Assembly (NCBI GenBank): GCA_949296965.1
Contig: CASFQL010000010.1
Coordinates: forward strand, 62,001 to 126,000
DNA length: 64,000 nucleotides
Source: an uncultured Christensenella sp.
Lineage (GTDB): Bacteria; Bacillota; Clostridia; Christensenellales; UBA1242
Reading direction: 5' to 3'
The notes below the pieces were generated by a model that made no database searches, had not been told where the DNA came from, and saw only the letters and a list, made by a program, of their open reading frames with translations. The position numbers were made by a program, and so were the translations under genes. Positions 1 through 9,509 of the stretch are shown here, one piece after another (the first letter of the stretch is position 1; every line of letters begins with the position of its first letter).

Positions 1-1318
1 ACAAGTTGACTCTTTTATTAGTAGAAACATCTCCGCACTTGACACCATAAAAGACTTCAAGAGAGATATTCCAACAACTTCTCTTGCAGCAATTTTCCCA
101 TTTATTTCTAGTGCATTAATTGATGAAAAAGGAATATATATTGGGGATAATCAATATCCTGTATTTTTGGACTTATTTAAAAGGGATAATGAAAGGGCTA
201 ATAGCAATGTTATGATTATTGGTAAATCAGGTGGTGGTAAGTCTTATGCTACAAAAACATTGTTAACGAACTTAGCGTGCGATAATACAAAAGTTTTCAT
301 TTTGGACCCAGAAGATGAGTATACGCCTTTAACTAAAAATATGAAAGGTAATATCCTTGATGTTGGTTCATCTATTAAGGGGAGATTTAATCCTTTTCAT
401 ATTATGACAACACTTGAATCTGATGAAGGTGGAGAAGATGACTCGTATTCGACTCACTTACAGTTCTTGGAAGAATTCTTCTCAGTTATTTTGCCAGGTA
501 TGCCGTCTGAGGCGTTTGAAGTCTTAAATTCATTGGTTATTGAAGTTTATAAAGAAAAGGGAATTAATTCGCAAACTGTGATTAATAAACTTAAACCAAA
601 AGATTTTCCTATATTTGACGACCTTTATAACCTTGCTAATAAAAAGTTAAAACAGGAGAAAGATGATTATCATAGAAGAACTCTGCAAACGGTTATCACT
701 TATATCTCAAAGTTTGCTACGGGCGGGCGTAATAGTAACTTGTGGAATGGACCTATGTCTATTGCAACAAAAGAAAATTTTGTTACATTTAACTTCCGTT
801 CGCTTCTTGCAAATAGAAACCAAGTTATTGCAAATGCACAAATGCTTTTAGTTTTCAAATACCTTGATAACGAAATTATTAAAAATAAGGACTTTAATGA
901 TAAATATAAGACAAATAGACATATTGTTGTTGCTGTTGATGAGGCTCACGTCTTTATTAATCCAAAGCACCCTATTGCACTTGAATTTATGGCTCAAATG
1001 GCTAAGCGTATTCGTAAATATGGTGGAATGCAGATTGTTATCACTCAGAACATTAAAGACTTCGTAGGTAGTCAGGAAATTCAAAGACAGTCAACTGCAA
1101 TTATTAATGCTAGTCAATATTCGTTTATTTTCTCGCTTGCGCCTAACGATATTACTGACCTTATTGAACTTTATAGAAATGCTGGTGAGATTAACCAAGA
1201 GGAGCAAGACAATATTGTTACAGCAGGTGTTGGACAAGTTTTCTTAATTACAGGTGCATCTTCCAGAACTTCTCTTAAAATTGTCGCTAGCGAAACTGTT
1301 AAAAAATTGTTTAGTTAA
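1..1318 (+). CDS. VirB4/TraC-like secretion ATPase, 5' end outside the window
   Basis: The frame is open from base 2 to the stop at 1316-1318 (438 codons visible), so the gene enters from the left; an internal TTG at 167 is not a credible start. A Walker A motif GKSGGGKS lies about 75 residues into the visible part, and a Walker B-like stretch with VVAVDEAH follows near residue 310. An arginine-rich segment and ITQN match the C-terminal half of VirB4/TraC-type ATPases, which energise type IV secretion or conjugation at the inner membrane face. No other secretion gene is visible, so a conjugation role is unproven; a general DUF87/HerA-like ATPase is the alternative. A terminator follows. Confidence 0.75.
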   Translation, partial: QVDSFISRNISALDTIKDFKRDIPTTSLAAIFPFISSALIDEKGIYIGDNQYPVFLDLFKRDNERANSNVMIIGKSGGGKSYATKTLLTNLACDNTKVFILDPEDEYTPLTKNMKGNILDVGSSIKGRFNPFHIMTTLESDEGGEDDSYSTHLQFLEEFFSVILPGMPSEAFEVLNSLVIEVYKEKGINSQTVINKLKPKDFPIFDDLYNLANKKLKQEKDDYHRRTLQTVITYISKFATGGRNSNLWNGPMSIATKENFVTFNFRSLLANRNQVIANAQMLLVFKYLDNEIIKNKDFNDKYKTNRHIVVAVDEAHVFINPKHPIALEFMAQMAKRIRKYGGMQIVITQNIKDFVGSQEIQRQSTAIINASQYSFIFSLAPNDITDLIELYRNAGEINQEEQDNIVTAGVGQVFLITGASSRTSLKIVASETVKKLFS

Positions 1319-1354
1319 TAAATAATTATTAATTTTATCTCATAAATTTATTAT

Positions 1355-1391
1355 AAAAGAGTAACATAATTTTGTATGTTATTCTTTTTTT
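1355..1391 (+). terminator. Rho-independent terminator after the VirB4-like gene
   Basis: Arms 1355-1368 and 1375-1388 pair (one G-U) around a 6-nt loop and run into a T tract. It separates the ATPase gene from the promoter of the next gene. Confidence 0.7.
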
Positions 1392-1422
1392 ATGTCACTT
1401 TTTACAAATAAAACATTTAGTA

Positions 1423-1451
1423 TTGATTTTTTATTTATTATATGATAATAT
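1423..1451 (+). promoter_or_regulatory. Promoter of the 946-aa gene
   Basis: TTGATT (1423-1428), a 17-nt spacer and TAATAT (1446-1451). The predicted transcript starts near 1458, just ahead of the AGAGGTG ribosome site at 1466-1472. Confidence 0.6.
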
Positions 1452-1479
1452 TTAGACAACAATAAAAGAGGTGTATTTT

Positions 1480-4320
1480 ATGGGATTTAGTGATGATAAA
1501 ATTAAATTAGATAGAGGTGTTTTTAACTATTTTAATAATTATGTTAAAAAAGTTACAAACGGAAAATCTATTTATGAAATTAAAACAATTGATGACTTGG
1601 AATCTTTAAACTTCTTTAAAGATGGTTATCTTAAAAAACTTTCATTAGAAGAACAAAATAAAGTTATGGATCTCTTTAACATTTGTGTAACACAAGAAAA
1701 TATGAAACCTTTTATAGAATTTGCTGAACACAATGCCCCAGAATCATATAATAGATTTCCTGCTGGTTACTCTAATAAATACAGTGAAATTTTTAATATT
1801 GAGCAGACTAAGAATACAAGTTCTTATGGTTTTTTAAAAAATACAATCTTCTATTCAAAATTGAGTGCTCTTGCTGATAAGATAAGAAATTACGGAAGTT
1901 TAAATTCATTACTTAGTCAGAAGGGTAGAGGAATTTCTGGGACAAATTTTATGAGTTTATTTTCAGGGTTTTATTATGATAAAGAATACCTTGAAAAACA
2001 CGAAGATGATATAATTCATTTTAATAAGGTTCAAAAAAGACTCTTTTCAAATCTAAAAAAACATAAATTAGATGAGGAACTTTTTGAAGATTTGGAGAAA
2101 TCTGGTGTTAAAAAAGATGAAATTCTTAATATTTTGAAAGAAGATATTGACTTTTATTCTTATAATATTGAAGATTATGAAAATATAGATTTACCATTTT
2201 TTAAAAGATATGTTGAGGCTGACGAAAAAATTAGAAGTATAGTTGCTTCTTCATTTGTTAGAAAAAATTTGGGCATTAGTGAATTTTCATTAAAGGATAT
2301 GAGTCAATTAGATACTAAGCAGATTTATTTAATTAGAAGACTTGTTTGTCAAAATGGTGCAAGTTTTGAAGAAACAAAATCTAATTTAGAGGCTTATGCT
2401 GGCATTGTTAATAATGTTGCTCAAAATATCGCAGAAACATATAAAGATGCTCTTAAAGAAAATGTTACTGTTGATACTATTAAATCTGAACTCGTTGATA
2501 AGTTAGCAAGAGATGGTGTTTTTTCAAAAGAGAATTTAGAAAATTTTGTTAACTATGCTTGTTTGTCATCATTAGATAATGAATTAGACAATTTGGTTGA
2601 TAAGTCGAAGTATTCATATTTTATGTTTAATAATCAAAAGTTTACAAAAGCATACATAAAATATGATAATAAAATCTATGAACTTGATGCTATCCCATTA
2701 ACAACATCAAATCAACCTGCATATGACTTTGATACAATAAAACAAGCATTATTTCAAAAATATAAAATTAATTTTGTAAAACTTAAACCAGAAGATATTA
2801 CTTATGATTTCTCACCTATTACTGAATCATTCTTAACTGAATATAGCAGATTATACGATAAAAATAAGGAAGAAAAGTTCTATGACCCAGATGAAATTTT
2901 TGATACAAGTGAGTATTACCTTGACGCTTTAAGTCAATCTAGGGAAGTAGCAGCAGAATATTTAAAGTTAAAATATTTAGAAAAGATGGCTGAACAAGAA
3001 CAAATTAGCGACCAAAAAAATAATGAGGAACAATCTGATAAAGAACAAGATAGTGAGAAACAATCATCTAATGAACAAACCACAGAAAAAGAGATAGATG
3101 ATGAACAGGCTCCTGTTGAAGAATCTCAGACTGAAAATTCCCAACAAGAAGAAGAAGATAAAAAAGAAAAAGAACCTGAGTTGTCTTATGAAGAACTTTA
3201 TAAACAATATGAAATCAAATGTCAAAATTTTAAATATGATTTTGAAAATCTTATTAAAAGAGTTTTATCTTCAAATGATAGCAAACTAATTAATAGTAAA
3301 TTAAGCGCTTTTAATGATTCTGTTTTTAGAAGTATGACTAGTGAAGCGGAGAAAGGAAATAGTTTAGAAGGTGAGTTTTTGCCAAGGAAAAGATATATTA
3401 AACTCCTTAATGCATCTCTCTTTGTTTCGGGTTATTTAACAACTTGTTTAGCCAACGATGTTGATATCTCAAATTTTAAAATGATAAATATTGAAGACGA
3501 GTCCGCAGTAAATGATATAAGGAGAAGAACTTATAATTTAAAATTATTTCATAATGAACAAATAACCGAAGAAGAAAAACAAAAGAAAATTAACGAACTT
3601 TACAACAATCAAGGTGAGTTTGACGAATCTTTAATTGATTTGAATTCAAATGAGAGTGATGTTGTTCAAAACGAGCAAAATACACAAGAGTTAAATAATA
3701 ATGACCAGATAAATCAAGTTAACCCAGAAGAAATAAAGCCTGTTGAAGAAGTTAAATTTGAAGAAGTAAAACCAGTTGAAGAATCTAAGAAAGATGAAAC
3801 AAAACAAGTTGAACAAATTAAGCCTGCTAATAGTTTTAATTTTACTTCAAGGACTAAAAATTTTGATAAAGCAATAGAAAAACTTGGCGATTCAACTGAT
3901 TATGATGATATTAAAAAAGTTCAAAAGAAAATTCAAAAATCAATTAAAGAAGTTGAAATAAATGCAGATAAAAACGATGCAAAAGTAAAAGCATTTATTA
4001 AAGAGGCAAAGAGTAGAAATAAACTTTTAACTGCAAGACTTAAAACTGCCACAAAGAAAGTTAAACCAGTCAACTATGAAAAACTTAGTGAAAATTTAGT
4101 ATTCTATAATTTATACTATGCTAAGAATTGCTCACTTGAAGAATTAGATAAAAAATATCACACACTTGAAAATAACTATCAAAGATATGCTAAAAAGATT
4201 GATAGAGTTAATGATGTTGAAGGAGATAACTATCTAAGAAACTATGAAACTCAATTAAGAGGTTTAAGAAAATATATAGATAAGTTGTGTCTTGAAAAAT
4301 TAGATGAAAGGGAAATGTAG
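1480..4320 (+). CDS. Large acidic protein of unknown function
   Basis: 946 residues, not recognised. I start at ATG 1480 rather than GTG 1471 because AGAGGTG overlaps the GTG and sits correctly spaced before the ATG. There is no signal peptide or membrane segment, so it is probably cytoplasmic. Two low-complexity stretches rich in Glu, Gln, Lys and Asn (about residues 505-570 and 735-790) separate a mainly helical N-terminal half, a middle helical block and a lysine-rich helical C-terminus with coiled-coil character. The layout suggests a flexible scaffold. It lies after a VirB4-like gene but has its own promoter, so a functional link is only a guess. The 75-aa gene after it is probably co-transcribed. 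Confidence 0.8.
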   Translation: MGFSDDKIKLDRGVFNYFNNYVKKVTNGKSIYEIKTIDDLESLNFFKDGYLKKLSLEEQNKVMDLFNICVTQENMKPFIEFAEHNAPESYNRFPAGYSNKYSEIFNIEQTKNTSSYGFLKNTIFYSKLSALADKIRNYGSLNSLLSQKGRGISGTNFMSLFSGFYYDKEYLEKHEDDIIHFNKVQKRLFSNLKKHKLDEELFEDLEKSGVKKDEILNILKEDIDFYSYNIEDYENIDLPFFKRYVEADEKIRSIVASSFVRKNLGISEFSLKDMSQLDTKQIYLIRRLVCQNGASFEETKSNLEAYAGIVNNVAQNIAETYKDALKENVTVDTIKSELVDKLARDGVFSKENLENFVNYACLSSLDNELDNLVDKSKYSYFMFNNQKFTKAYIKYDNKIYELDAIPLTTSNQPAYDFDTIKQALFQKYKINFVKLKPEDITYDFSPITESFLTEYSRLYDKNKEEKFYDPDEIFDTSEYYLDALSQSREVAAEYLKLKYLEKMAEQEQISDQKNNEEQSDKEQDSEKQSSNEQTTEKEIDDEQAPVEESQTENSQQEEEDKKEKEPELSYEELYKQYEIKCQNFKYDFENLIKRVLSSNDSKLINSKLSAFNDSVFRSMTSEAEKGNSLEGEFLPRKRYIKLLNASLFVSGYLTTCLANDVDISNFKMINIEDESAVNDIRRRTYNLKLFHNEQITEEEKQKKINELYNNQGEFDESLIDLNSNESDVVQNEQNTQELNNNDQINQVNPEEIKPVEEVKFEEVKPVEESKKDETKQVEQIKPANSFNFTSRTKNFDKAIEKLGDSTDYDDIKKVQKKIQKSIKEVEINADKNDAKVKAFIKEAKSRNKLLTARLKTATKKVKPVNYEKLSENLVFYNLYYAKNCSLEELDKKYHTLENNYQRYAKKIDRVNDVEGDNYLRNYETQLRGLRKYIDKLCLEKLDEREM

Positions 4321-4344
4321 TTTTTAACTTAAAAAGGAGATAAA

Positions 4345-4572
4345 ATGAATAAAGTTGATTTTAGTTATACAATTTTAGAAAAAATGTTAACATTAAAACC
4401 TTTTAAAAATAGAGAAGAAGCTATCAATGCAGGAAGAAAAATGGTTGAAATTGCAAAAAGTAAAGAGGAATGTGATAAAAATTTACAAGAAGCATATGAC
4501 GACGCTTTTGAGAAATTGCAGTCAATTGAATCTTTTGAAGAAATGCAAAAATTAATTAGTGTTTTAAGTTAA
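4345..4572 (+). CDS. Small conserved-looking hypothetical protein
   Basis: 75 residues, acidic and helical, without cysteines or membrane segments; not recognised. AAAAGGAG at 4332-4339 gives a strong ribosome site 5 nt before the ATG. It begins 24 nt after the preceding gene and is closed by the terminator at 4591, so the two probably form one operon. Confidence 0.7.
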   Translation: MNKVDFSYTILEKMLTLKPFKNREEAINAGRKMVEIAKSKEECDKNLQEAYDDAFEKLQSIESFEEMQKLISVLS

Positions 4573-4590
4573 AAATTGATTTAATAAAAG

Positions 4591-4622
4591 AGATTATAGG
4601 CAAACTATAATCTTTTTTTTCT
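4591..4622 (+). terminator. Rho-independent terminator
   Basis: Perfect 9-bp stem (AGATTATAG / CTATAATCT) with a 5-nt loop, followed by a run of eight or more T. Confidence 0.85.
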
Positions 4623-4650
4623 TTCGCATTAATAAAGATTGCTTTCATAA

Positions 4651-4679
4651 TTGACTAAAATTTTGCAATTTGTTAGAAT
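4651..4679 (+). promoter_or_regulatory. Near-consensus promoter producing a leaderless transcript
   Basis: TTGACT (4651-4656), 17-nt spacer, TAGAAT (4674-4679). Only 6 nt separate the -10 box from the ATG at 4686, so transcription should begin at or next to the start codon. Confidence 0.75.
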
Positions 4680-4685
4680 TCTCTT

Positions 4686-5264
4686 ATGAGAGAAAAAAAG
4701 TATAAAAATTGCCCAAGATGTAATAAGAGAAACCTTATAAACCAAGAAAAGTGTGTTAATTGCGGTCTTATTTTTGAGAGATTAAAGAAAGTAACCAATA
4801 GGGCGGGTAAAGAAGCCATTAAAAATAAAGAATTTAACAAAGTTATCTATACAAATGATTTACCAGCAGATGTAAATAAATGGAAGATTTTTATTCTTAA
4901 TTTATTTCTAGGTGCTTTTGGTGCTCATTTTGCTTATGTAGGAAGATATAAATTTTTTTATTATAATTTAATTTCATCCTTAATTTTAATCGTTTTTGTT
5001 GCTTTAATTTCTGTAGAAATTATACCAGAAAATTTTATTTATACTTCTATTGGGGAAACAATATCCTTTTTTATTACATTACCAACGGCTATTAATTTAA
5101 TCATTTGTTTTAATTCACTTGTGCAAATCCTTTTTAATAAATTTAAGGTGCCTGTTTCTATTGATGAAGAATATGTCGTCGATGACTTAAATCGTGAAGT
5201 TGCTTATGACATTTTGAAAAATGTAAAAGAAGATAGAGAAAATGAGAAAAAGCATAAAAATTAG
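4686..5264 (+). CDS. Zinc-ribbon plus TM2-domain membrane protein
   Basis: 192 residues. The N-terminus has a zinc-ribbon pattern (CPRC at 9-12, CVNC about 11 residues later). Residues ~65-100 resemble a TM2 domain: hydrophobic segment, GAFGAHFAYVGR turn, second hydrophobic segment. One or two further membrane helices follow at ~100-150, then a charged tail. The TM2 family has no firmly known bacterial function. There is no ribosome site; the start codon lies 6 nt after a -10 box. Confidence 0.7.
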   Translation: MREKKYKNCPRCNKRNLINQEKCVNCGLIFERLKKVTNRAGKEAIKNKEFNKVIYTNDLPADVNKWKIFILNLFLGAFGAHFAYVGRYKFFYYNLISSLILIVFVALISVEIIPENFIYTSIGETISFFITLPTAINLIICFNSLVQILFNKFKVPVSIDEEYVVDDLNREVAYDILKNVKEDRENEKKHKN

Positions 5265-5321
5265 AAAAAAATTAATAATTAAAATAAATAACAAATAAAA
5301 ATTTTAAGTAAGGAAAATTTT

Positions 5322-6413
5322 ATGGAAGATAGAAAAAAAGTTGTTATTGGTATGAGCGGGGGAGTCGATAGTGCTGTAAGTGCTTTGCTTTTAAAACAAC
5401 AAGGTTATGATGTTATTGGTCTTTTTATGAATAATTGGGAAGAAAAAGATGAGAACGGAGTATGTTCTGCTACCGAAGATTATGAGGATGTTAAAAGGGT
5501 TTGTAATAAAATTGGGATACCATATTATTCTGTTAATTTTGCAAAAGAATATATGGACAGGGTGTTTTCAATTTTTTTAAGTGAATATAAGAAAGGTAGG
5601 ACTCCTAACCCAGATGTTTTGTGTAATAGAGAAATTAAATTTGGACCTTTTTTGGAGTATGCTAACCTTTTGGGAGCAGATTATATAGCAACGGGACATT
5701 ATTGTAAATTAGAAGAAAAAGATGGTTATTTTTATTTAAAAAAGGCAAGAGATAAATCAAAAGACCAAAGTTATTTTTTAAATCAATTAAATCAAAATCA
5801 ACTTTCACGAGTTATATTTCCGCTTGCGGATATTTTAAAGACAGAGGTTAGAAAAATTGCTTTACAATACAAACTAGACAATGCAAAGAAAAAAGATAGC
5901 ACGGGTGTTTGTTTTATTGGAGAAAGAAATTTTAAGAAGTTTTTACAACAGTATATTCCTGCAAAAAAAGGAGAAATTGTTGATACAAGTGGTCGTGTTG
6001 TTGGTCAACACGATGGGGTTTTGTATTATACACTAGGACAAAGAAAAGGTTTAAATATTGGTGGTCTTTCGGGTGGGAATGGTGAGAGATGGTTTGTTTT
6101 AGAAAAAGATGTAATAAATAATAGATTAATAGTTAGTCAGGGGGAAGATGACAAATTATTTAGTTCTAGCCTTGATGCAAAAGAATTTAATTGGATACCA
6201 TTCATTCCAAAAGATAAAAGTTTTAAGTGCTTTGCAAAATTTAGATATAGACAACCTGACCAAGAAGTAAAAGTGGAAATTTTAGATGATATTGTTAAAG
6301 TTATTTTCTTAGATAAACAAAGGGCAGTTACTCCGGGACAATATGTTGTTTTGTATGATGAAAACGAAAATTGTCTAGGTGGCGGAGTTATTGATAAAAT
6401 TTATTTTGATTAA
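5322..6413 (+). CDS. mnmA: tRNA-specific 2-thiouridylase MnmA
   Basis: 363 residues, the usual length. MnmA transfers sulfur to U34 of tRNA-Lys, -Glu and -Gln in the cytoplasm, using ATP to adenylate the base. The PP-loop SGGVDS is at residues 12-17. The two catalytic cysteines lie at about 101 (in [12 protein letters not shown]) and 197 (in [12 protein letters not shown]). The C-terminal beta-barrel part ends with a typical PGQYVVLY stretch. TAAGGA precedes the ATG. It stands alone in its own unit after the TM2 gene, and a terminator follows 145 nt downstream. Confidence 0.97.
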   Translation: MEDRKKVVIGMSGGVDSAVSALLLKQQGYDVIGLFMNNWEEKDENGVCSATEDYEDVKRVCNKIGIPYYSVNFAKEYMDRVFSIFLSEYKKGRTPNPDVLCNREIKFGPFLEYANLLGADYIATGHYCKLEEKDGYFYLKKARDKSKDQSYFLNQLNQNQLSRVIFPLADILKTEVRKIALQYKLDNAKKKDSTGVCFIGERNFKKFLQQYIPAKKGEIVDTSGRVVGQHDGVLYYTLGQRKGLNIGGLSGGNGERWFVLEKDVINNRLIVSQGEDDKLFSSSLDAKEFNWIPFIPKDKSFKCFAKFRYRQPDQEVKVEILDDIVKVIFLDKQRAVTPGQYVVLYDENENCLGGGVIDKIYFD

Positions 6414-6557
6414 ATGCTATTGTTAATTTTTTAAGGTGAACTATAATTTTTATTTTTTTAAGGAATTTTTATAATTTTATTTTAATAAAGCAGTTGTTGA
6501 TAAAATTTATTTTATTATAGGACAATTACAAAAATTTTGTTTTTAATCTTTTTAGCG

Positions 6558-6587
6558 CTCATTTAAGAAATTAAATGAGTTTTTTTA
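6558..6587 (+). terminator. Rho-independent terminator downstream of mnmA
   Basis: 9-bp stem CTCATTTAA / TTAAATGAG with a GAAA loop, then seven T. Confidence 0.8.
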
Positions 6588-6590
6588 TTT

Positions 6591-6655
6591 AAGACTATAA
6601 TTTAAGACCATAATTTAAGACTATAATTTAAGATTATAATTTAAGATTATAATTT
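6591..6655. repeat. Five tandem 13-bp repeats each containing a TATAAT-like box
   Basis: Unit AAGACTATAATTT with C/T changes, at 6591, 6604, 6617, 6630 and 6643. Four of the five units contain TATAAT. The rest of 6414-6728 is AT-rich with no gene. Confidence 0.85.
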
Positions 6656-6728
6656 AATATTTTAAATTCAATTAAGGAATTAAATAAAATAATACAATTT
6701 ACAAAAAATAAACATAATATGATTTATT

Positions 6729-7292
6729 ATGTTACAATTAATTATTTTTTCAATTTCGATTAGTATAGATGCTCTTGGGTATTCAATGGGTTTTGGAAGT
6801 AGAAATGTTAGACTTACTAAACTTGAATTTTTGCTGATTAATATTTTAAATATTCTTATTCTGTCTTTCTTTTTAAACATTTTTCCAAGTATTAAGTTTT
6901 TGTCACAAAGTCAATGGCTTGAAGAAATAAGTAAAATATTATTATATATTTTTGGAAGTTATTATATCTTAATGGCACTAAAAGAACTCTTTTTTGGGGG
7001 TAAAAAGCCTTTTATTACAAATAAATGCTTTGTGATAAAGAAAACTCAATCTTTTTTAAATTTTTTTGATTTTCTTCTTCTTTCAATATTCTTAATTGAG
7101 AATATGTTTTGTGCTATCGTTTTTTATTCAACTTTTAGTTGTGCTGAAATATTTGTTGCTTTAATTTTTTTGTTTCATTATTTGTTTTTTATTATTGGTT
7201 TTGATTTAGGTAACAAGATTGTGAACTTTATTAGTTTTGATACTTCCTTTATTTCTGGTGTAATTTTTATACTTTTGGCACTTTTTGGGTAA
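6729..7292 (+). CDS. YtaF/MntP-like integral membrane protein
   Basis: 187 residues with about six hydrophobic segments. The N-terminal SISIDALGYSMGFG matches the first-helix signature of the YtaF/MntP family, where an aspartate sits in a small-residue helix; MntP proteins export manganese and YtaF is a sporulation-associated relative. The second half lacks an obvious repeat of this signature, so the family call is tentative. TATGAT ends 5 nt before the ATG and there is no ribosome site, suggesting a leaderless message. Confidence 0.55.
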   Translation: MLQLIIFSISISIDALGYSMGFGSRNVRLTKLEFLLINILNILILSFFLNIFPSIKFLSQSQWLEEISKILLYIFGSYYILMALKELFFGGKKPFITNKCFVIKKTQSFLNFFDFLLLSIFLIENMFCAIVFYSTFSCAEIFVALIFLFHYLFFIIGFDLGNKIVNFISFDTSFISGVIFILLALFG

Positions 7293-7324
7293 TTTAGATA
7301 AATTTGATTTTGATAGTAAAAAAG

Positions 7325-7351
7325 TTGATTTTAAAATCAATTTGTTATAAA
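7325..7351 (+). promoter_or_regulatory. Promoter of the membrane XRE gene, probably leaderless
   Basis: TTGATT (7325-7330) with a short 15-nt spacer to TATAAA (7346-7351); the ATG at 7360 follows 8 nt later and no ribosome site is present. An imperfect inverted repeat (TTGATTTTAAAATCAA, 7325-7340) overlaps the -35 box and could be an operator, possibly for the XRE protein itself. Confidence 0.55.
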
Positions 7352-7359
7352 ATTTTTAT

Positions 7360-8046
7360 ATGCAAGATAATGAAATTTTAGAAAGCGAAGGTTTAAGAAA
7401 AACTTTGGCAAAAAATTTAGTTAAATATAGAAAAGCAAATAAATTAACTCAGATGGAACTTGCTCAAAAACTTTCTTATTCTGATAAAAATATTTCTAGG
7501 TGGGAAAGGGGAGAACTTATCCCTGATGTAATTAATCTAAAAAAAATTGCCGACTTATATGGGCTAAAAGTTGATGATTTAATTAGTGAAAATAAAGAGA
7601 TTGTTGAAATTAAGGAAAAAGTTGATGTAAAACATAGATTTTTTTCAAAAAAACAACTTCTTATTACATTGCTCTCTATTTCAATAGTTTGGTTAGTCGC
7701 CTTTATTTCTTTCTTTGTTTTGAGTTTGTTGCCTTCGCCTTACAAGGAATTTGCTTGGAAAGTATTCATAATTGCAATACCTATTTCAACTATCGTTTGT
7801 TTAGTATTTACAAGTCTTTGGTGCACGAACCTTTTTAATTCTCTAATAGTTACTATCTTAATTTGGTCAATAGCACTTACTATTTATGTAACTTTTAGTT
7901 TTGAAAATTCGTGGCTTATTTTTATTCTCGCAATTCCTGTTCAAATAATGGATATCCTTTGGTTTACATTAAGAAAGGTTAGATTTGTTGTAAATAGAGA
8001 AATAAATAAAGAAAAAATAGAAAAAGAAAGCGGGGGAAATGTATAG
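7360..8046 (+). CDS. XRE-family regulator with C-terminal membrane domain
   Basis: 228 residues. Residues ~12-70 form a Cro/CI-type helix-turn-helix (LTQMELAQKLSYSDKNISRW is typical), followed by a charged linker and about four hydrophobic segments from ~105 to 205. Membrane-tethered XRE proteins are common in Bacillota; their signals are mostly unknown. The last 8 bases overlap the start of the YigZ-like gene, so the two are translationally coupled. Confidence 0.85.
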   Translation: MQDNEILESEGLRKTLAKNLVKYRKANKLTQMELAQKLSYSDKNISRWERGELIPDVINLKKIADLYGLKVDDLISENKEIVEIKEKVDVKHRFFSKKQLLITLLSISIVWLVAFISFFVLSLLPSPYKEFAWKVFIIAIPISTIVCLVFTSLWCTNLFNSLIVTILIWSIALTIYVTFSFENSWLIFILAIPVQIMDILWFTLRKVRFVVNREINKEKIEKESGGNV

Positions 8047-8638
8047 TATATTACTTGAAAAAATAGAAAAAATAGTTATTGAGAAATCAAAATTTATAAC
8101 ATACATTTTTAGGTGTGAAACTTTTGGAAAGCAAGCCCAAATTTTGAAAAATTTGAAAAGGGAACATTTATCATCTACGCATATTTGTTATGCAAGTATA
8201 ATTGACGATGGCAGTCTAAAAACTTCATATAGTGATGATAAAGAACCTAGCGGAACGGCAGGTTTGGCTATTTTACAGGTGCTTAAAGAAAATGATTTAG
8301 TAAATGTTTTGTGTGCTGTTGTAAGATATTTTGGTGGTATTAAACTTGGTGCAAATAATTTGGGTAGAGCATATAAACAGGGTGTGATTAGGTGTTTAGA
8401 TAAAAATAAAATCCAAGTAGAGTTGAGTTTTTTGTTTAGAGTCAAATGTGATTATCAAATTTACAATAACAAACTTAAACCTTTTCTTTCTAAGAAAAAA
8501 ATTGAGATTTTTAATTCAAATTTTGATGATAATGTTTATTTTGAGGCATATCTATCAAAAGACGATGAGAAGTTTTTAACTAATAATGATATTGATTTTG
8601 TTAAAACAGATAATTCAAAATATATTGAAATTAGGTAA
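8039..8638 (+). CDS. YigZ/IMPACT-family protein
   Basis: 199 residues. The N-terminal domain carries the UPF0029 signature: SDDKEPSGTAG, then VVRYFGGIKLG and NNLGRAYKQG. The C-terminal domain is the smaller ferredoxin-like part. The family is related to eukaryotic IMPACT; its bacterial role, suggested to concern ribosomes or nucleic acids, is not settled. The ATG lies inside the end of the XRE gene, with GGGGG just before it as ribosome site. Confidence 0.88.
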   Translation: MYSILLEKIEKIVIEKSKFITYIFRCETFGKQAQILKNLKREHLSSTHICYASIIDDGSLKTSYSDDKEPSGTAGLAILQVLKENDLVNVLCAVVRYFGGIKLGANNLGRAYKQGVIRCLDKNKIQVELSFLFRVKCDYQIYNNKLKPFLSKKKIEIFNSNFDDNVYFEAYLSKDDEKFLTNNDIDFVKTDNSKYIEIR

Positions 8639-8642
8639 CTAA

Positions 8643-9245
8643 ATGAAAGTAACAAAAATTGAAATTCAAAAAAAGAATAAAAATAGAGTCAATTTATATT
8701 TAGATAATGAGTTTTATTGCGGACTTTCGCTTGAAAGTATACTAAAAAATAAAGTAAAAGAAGGACAAGAATTGACTAAAAGTCAAATTGATTTTTTACA
8801 AATTAATACTGAAAGGGAAGTTGCTCTTTCAAAGGCTATAAATTATTTAGCAAAATGTCAAAAAACTAGAAAAGAACTAATTGATTATTTGAAAAAAAAG
8901 GAATATGAGGAAAATATTATTTCTTATGTCGTCCTAAAACTTGAAGAATATAAATTAATTAATGACGAATTATATGTTGAAAATTTTATAAAATATAAAA
9001 CAAAATCTCAGGGTAGTAGAAAAATTGCATTTAGTTTATCTCAAAAAGGAATAAAGAAGGAGTTAATCGATAAATACTTAGATGATTTTGCAAGTGATAG
9101 TAGTAGTATTGAAAAAGTTGCGTTAAAGTATTTAAAAAATAAAGAATTAGATGCCAAGACTAAACAAAAAGCGTATAGGTATCTTGTTTCAAAAGGATAT
9201 TTGTCAAATGATATAATTAGTTGTTTAAATAAATTTTTTGAATAA
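8643..9245 (+). CDS. recX: Regulatory protein RecX
   Basis: 200 residues, normal length. RecX binds RecA filaments and modulates recombination and the SOS response. The three-helix repeats are recognisable, e.g. RTRKEL-like KTRKELIDYLKKKEY at ~78-92 and the YxxNFIKYKTKSQGSRKI stretch that follows. It starts 4 nt after the YigZ-like stop, so it belongs to the same operon (XRE, YigZ, RecX). Confidence 0.88.
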   Translation: MKVTKIEIQKKNKNRVNLYLDNEFYCGLSLESILKNKVKEGQELTKSQIDFLQINTEREVALSKAINYLAKCQKTRKELIDYLKKKEYEENIISYVVLKLEEYKLINDELYVENFIKYKTKSQGSRKIAFSLSQKGIKKELIDKYLDDFASDSSSIEKVALKYLKNKELDAKTKQKAYRYLVSKGYLSNDIISCLNKFFE

Positions 9246-9509
9246 TTTATTAAATATTTTTTGATAAATTTTTTGAAAATCTTTCTAGAAAAAAGTTGTT
9301 TGAATAAAATTTATCTATATATTATCAATTAAAAAATGTTTTAATCAATTTTTGTAAAATTTAGGGATATGTTTTAGTTAGTAATTTTGTAGAAAATTTT
9401 TTTATTAAAAAACAAAAAAATATAATTAAGATTATTAAGAGATTAATATTTTTTTAGGTTTAAAAGTCTTTTCTGTTTAGATTTAAAAGTATTTATAAAA
9501 GGATTATTT

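Noticed and set aside
1471..4320. GTG 1471 as start of the 946-aa protein
   Set aside because: The GTG is part of the ribosome-binding site of ATG 1480.
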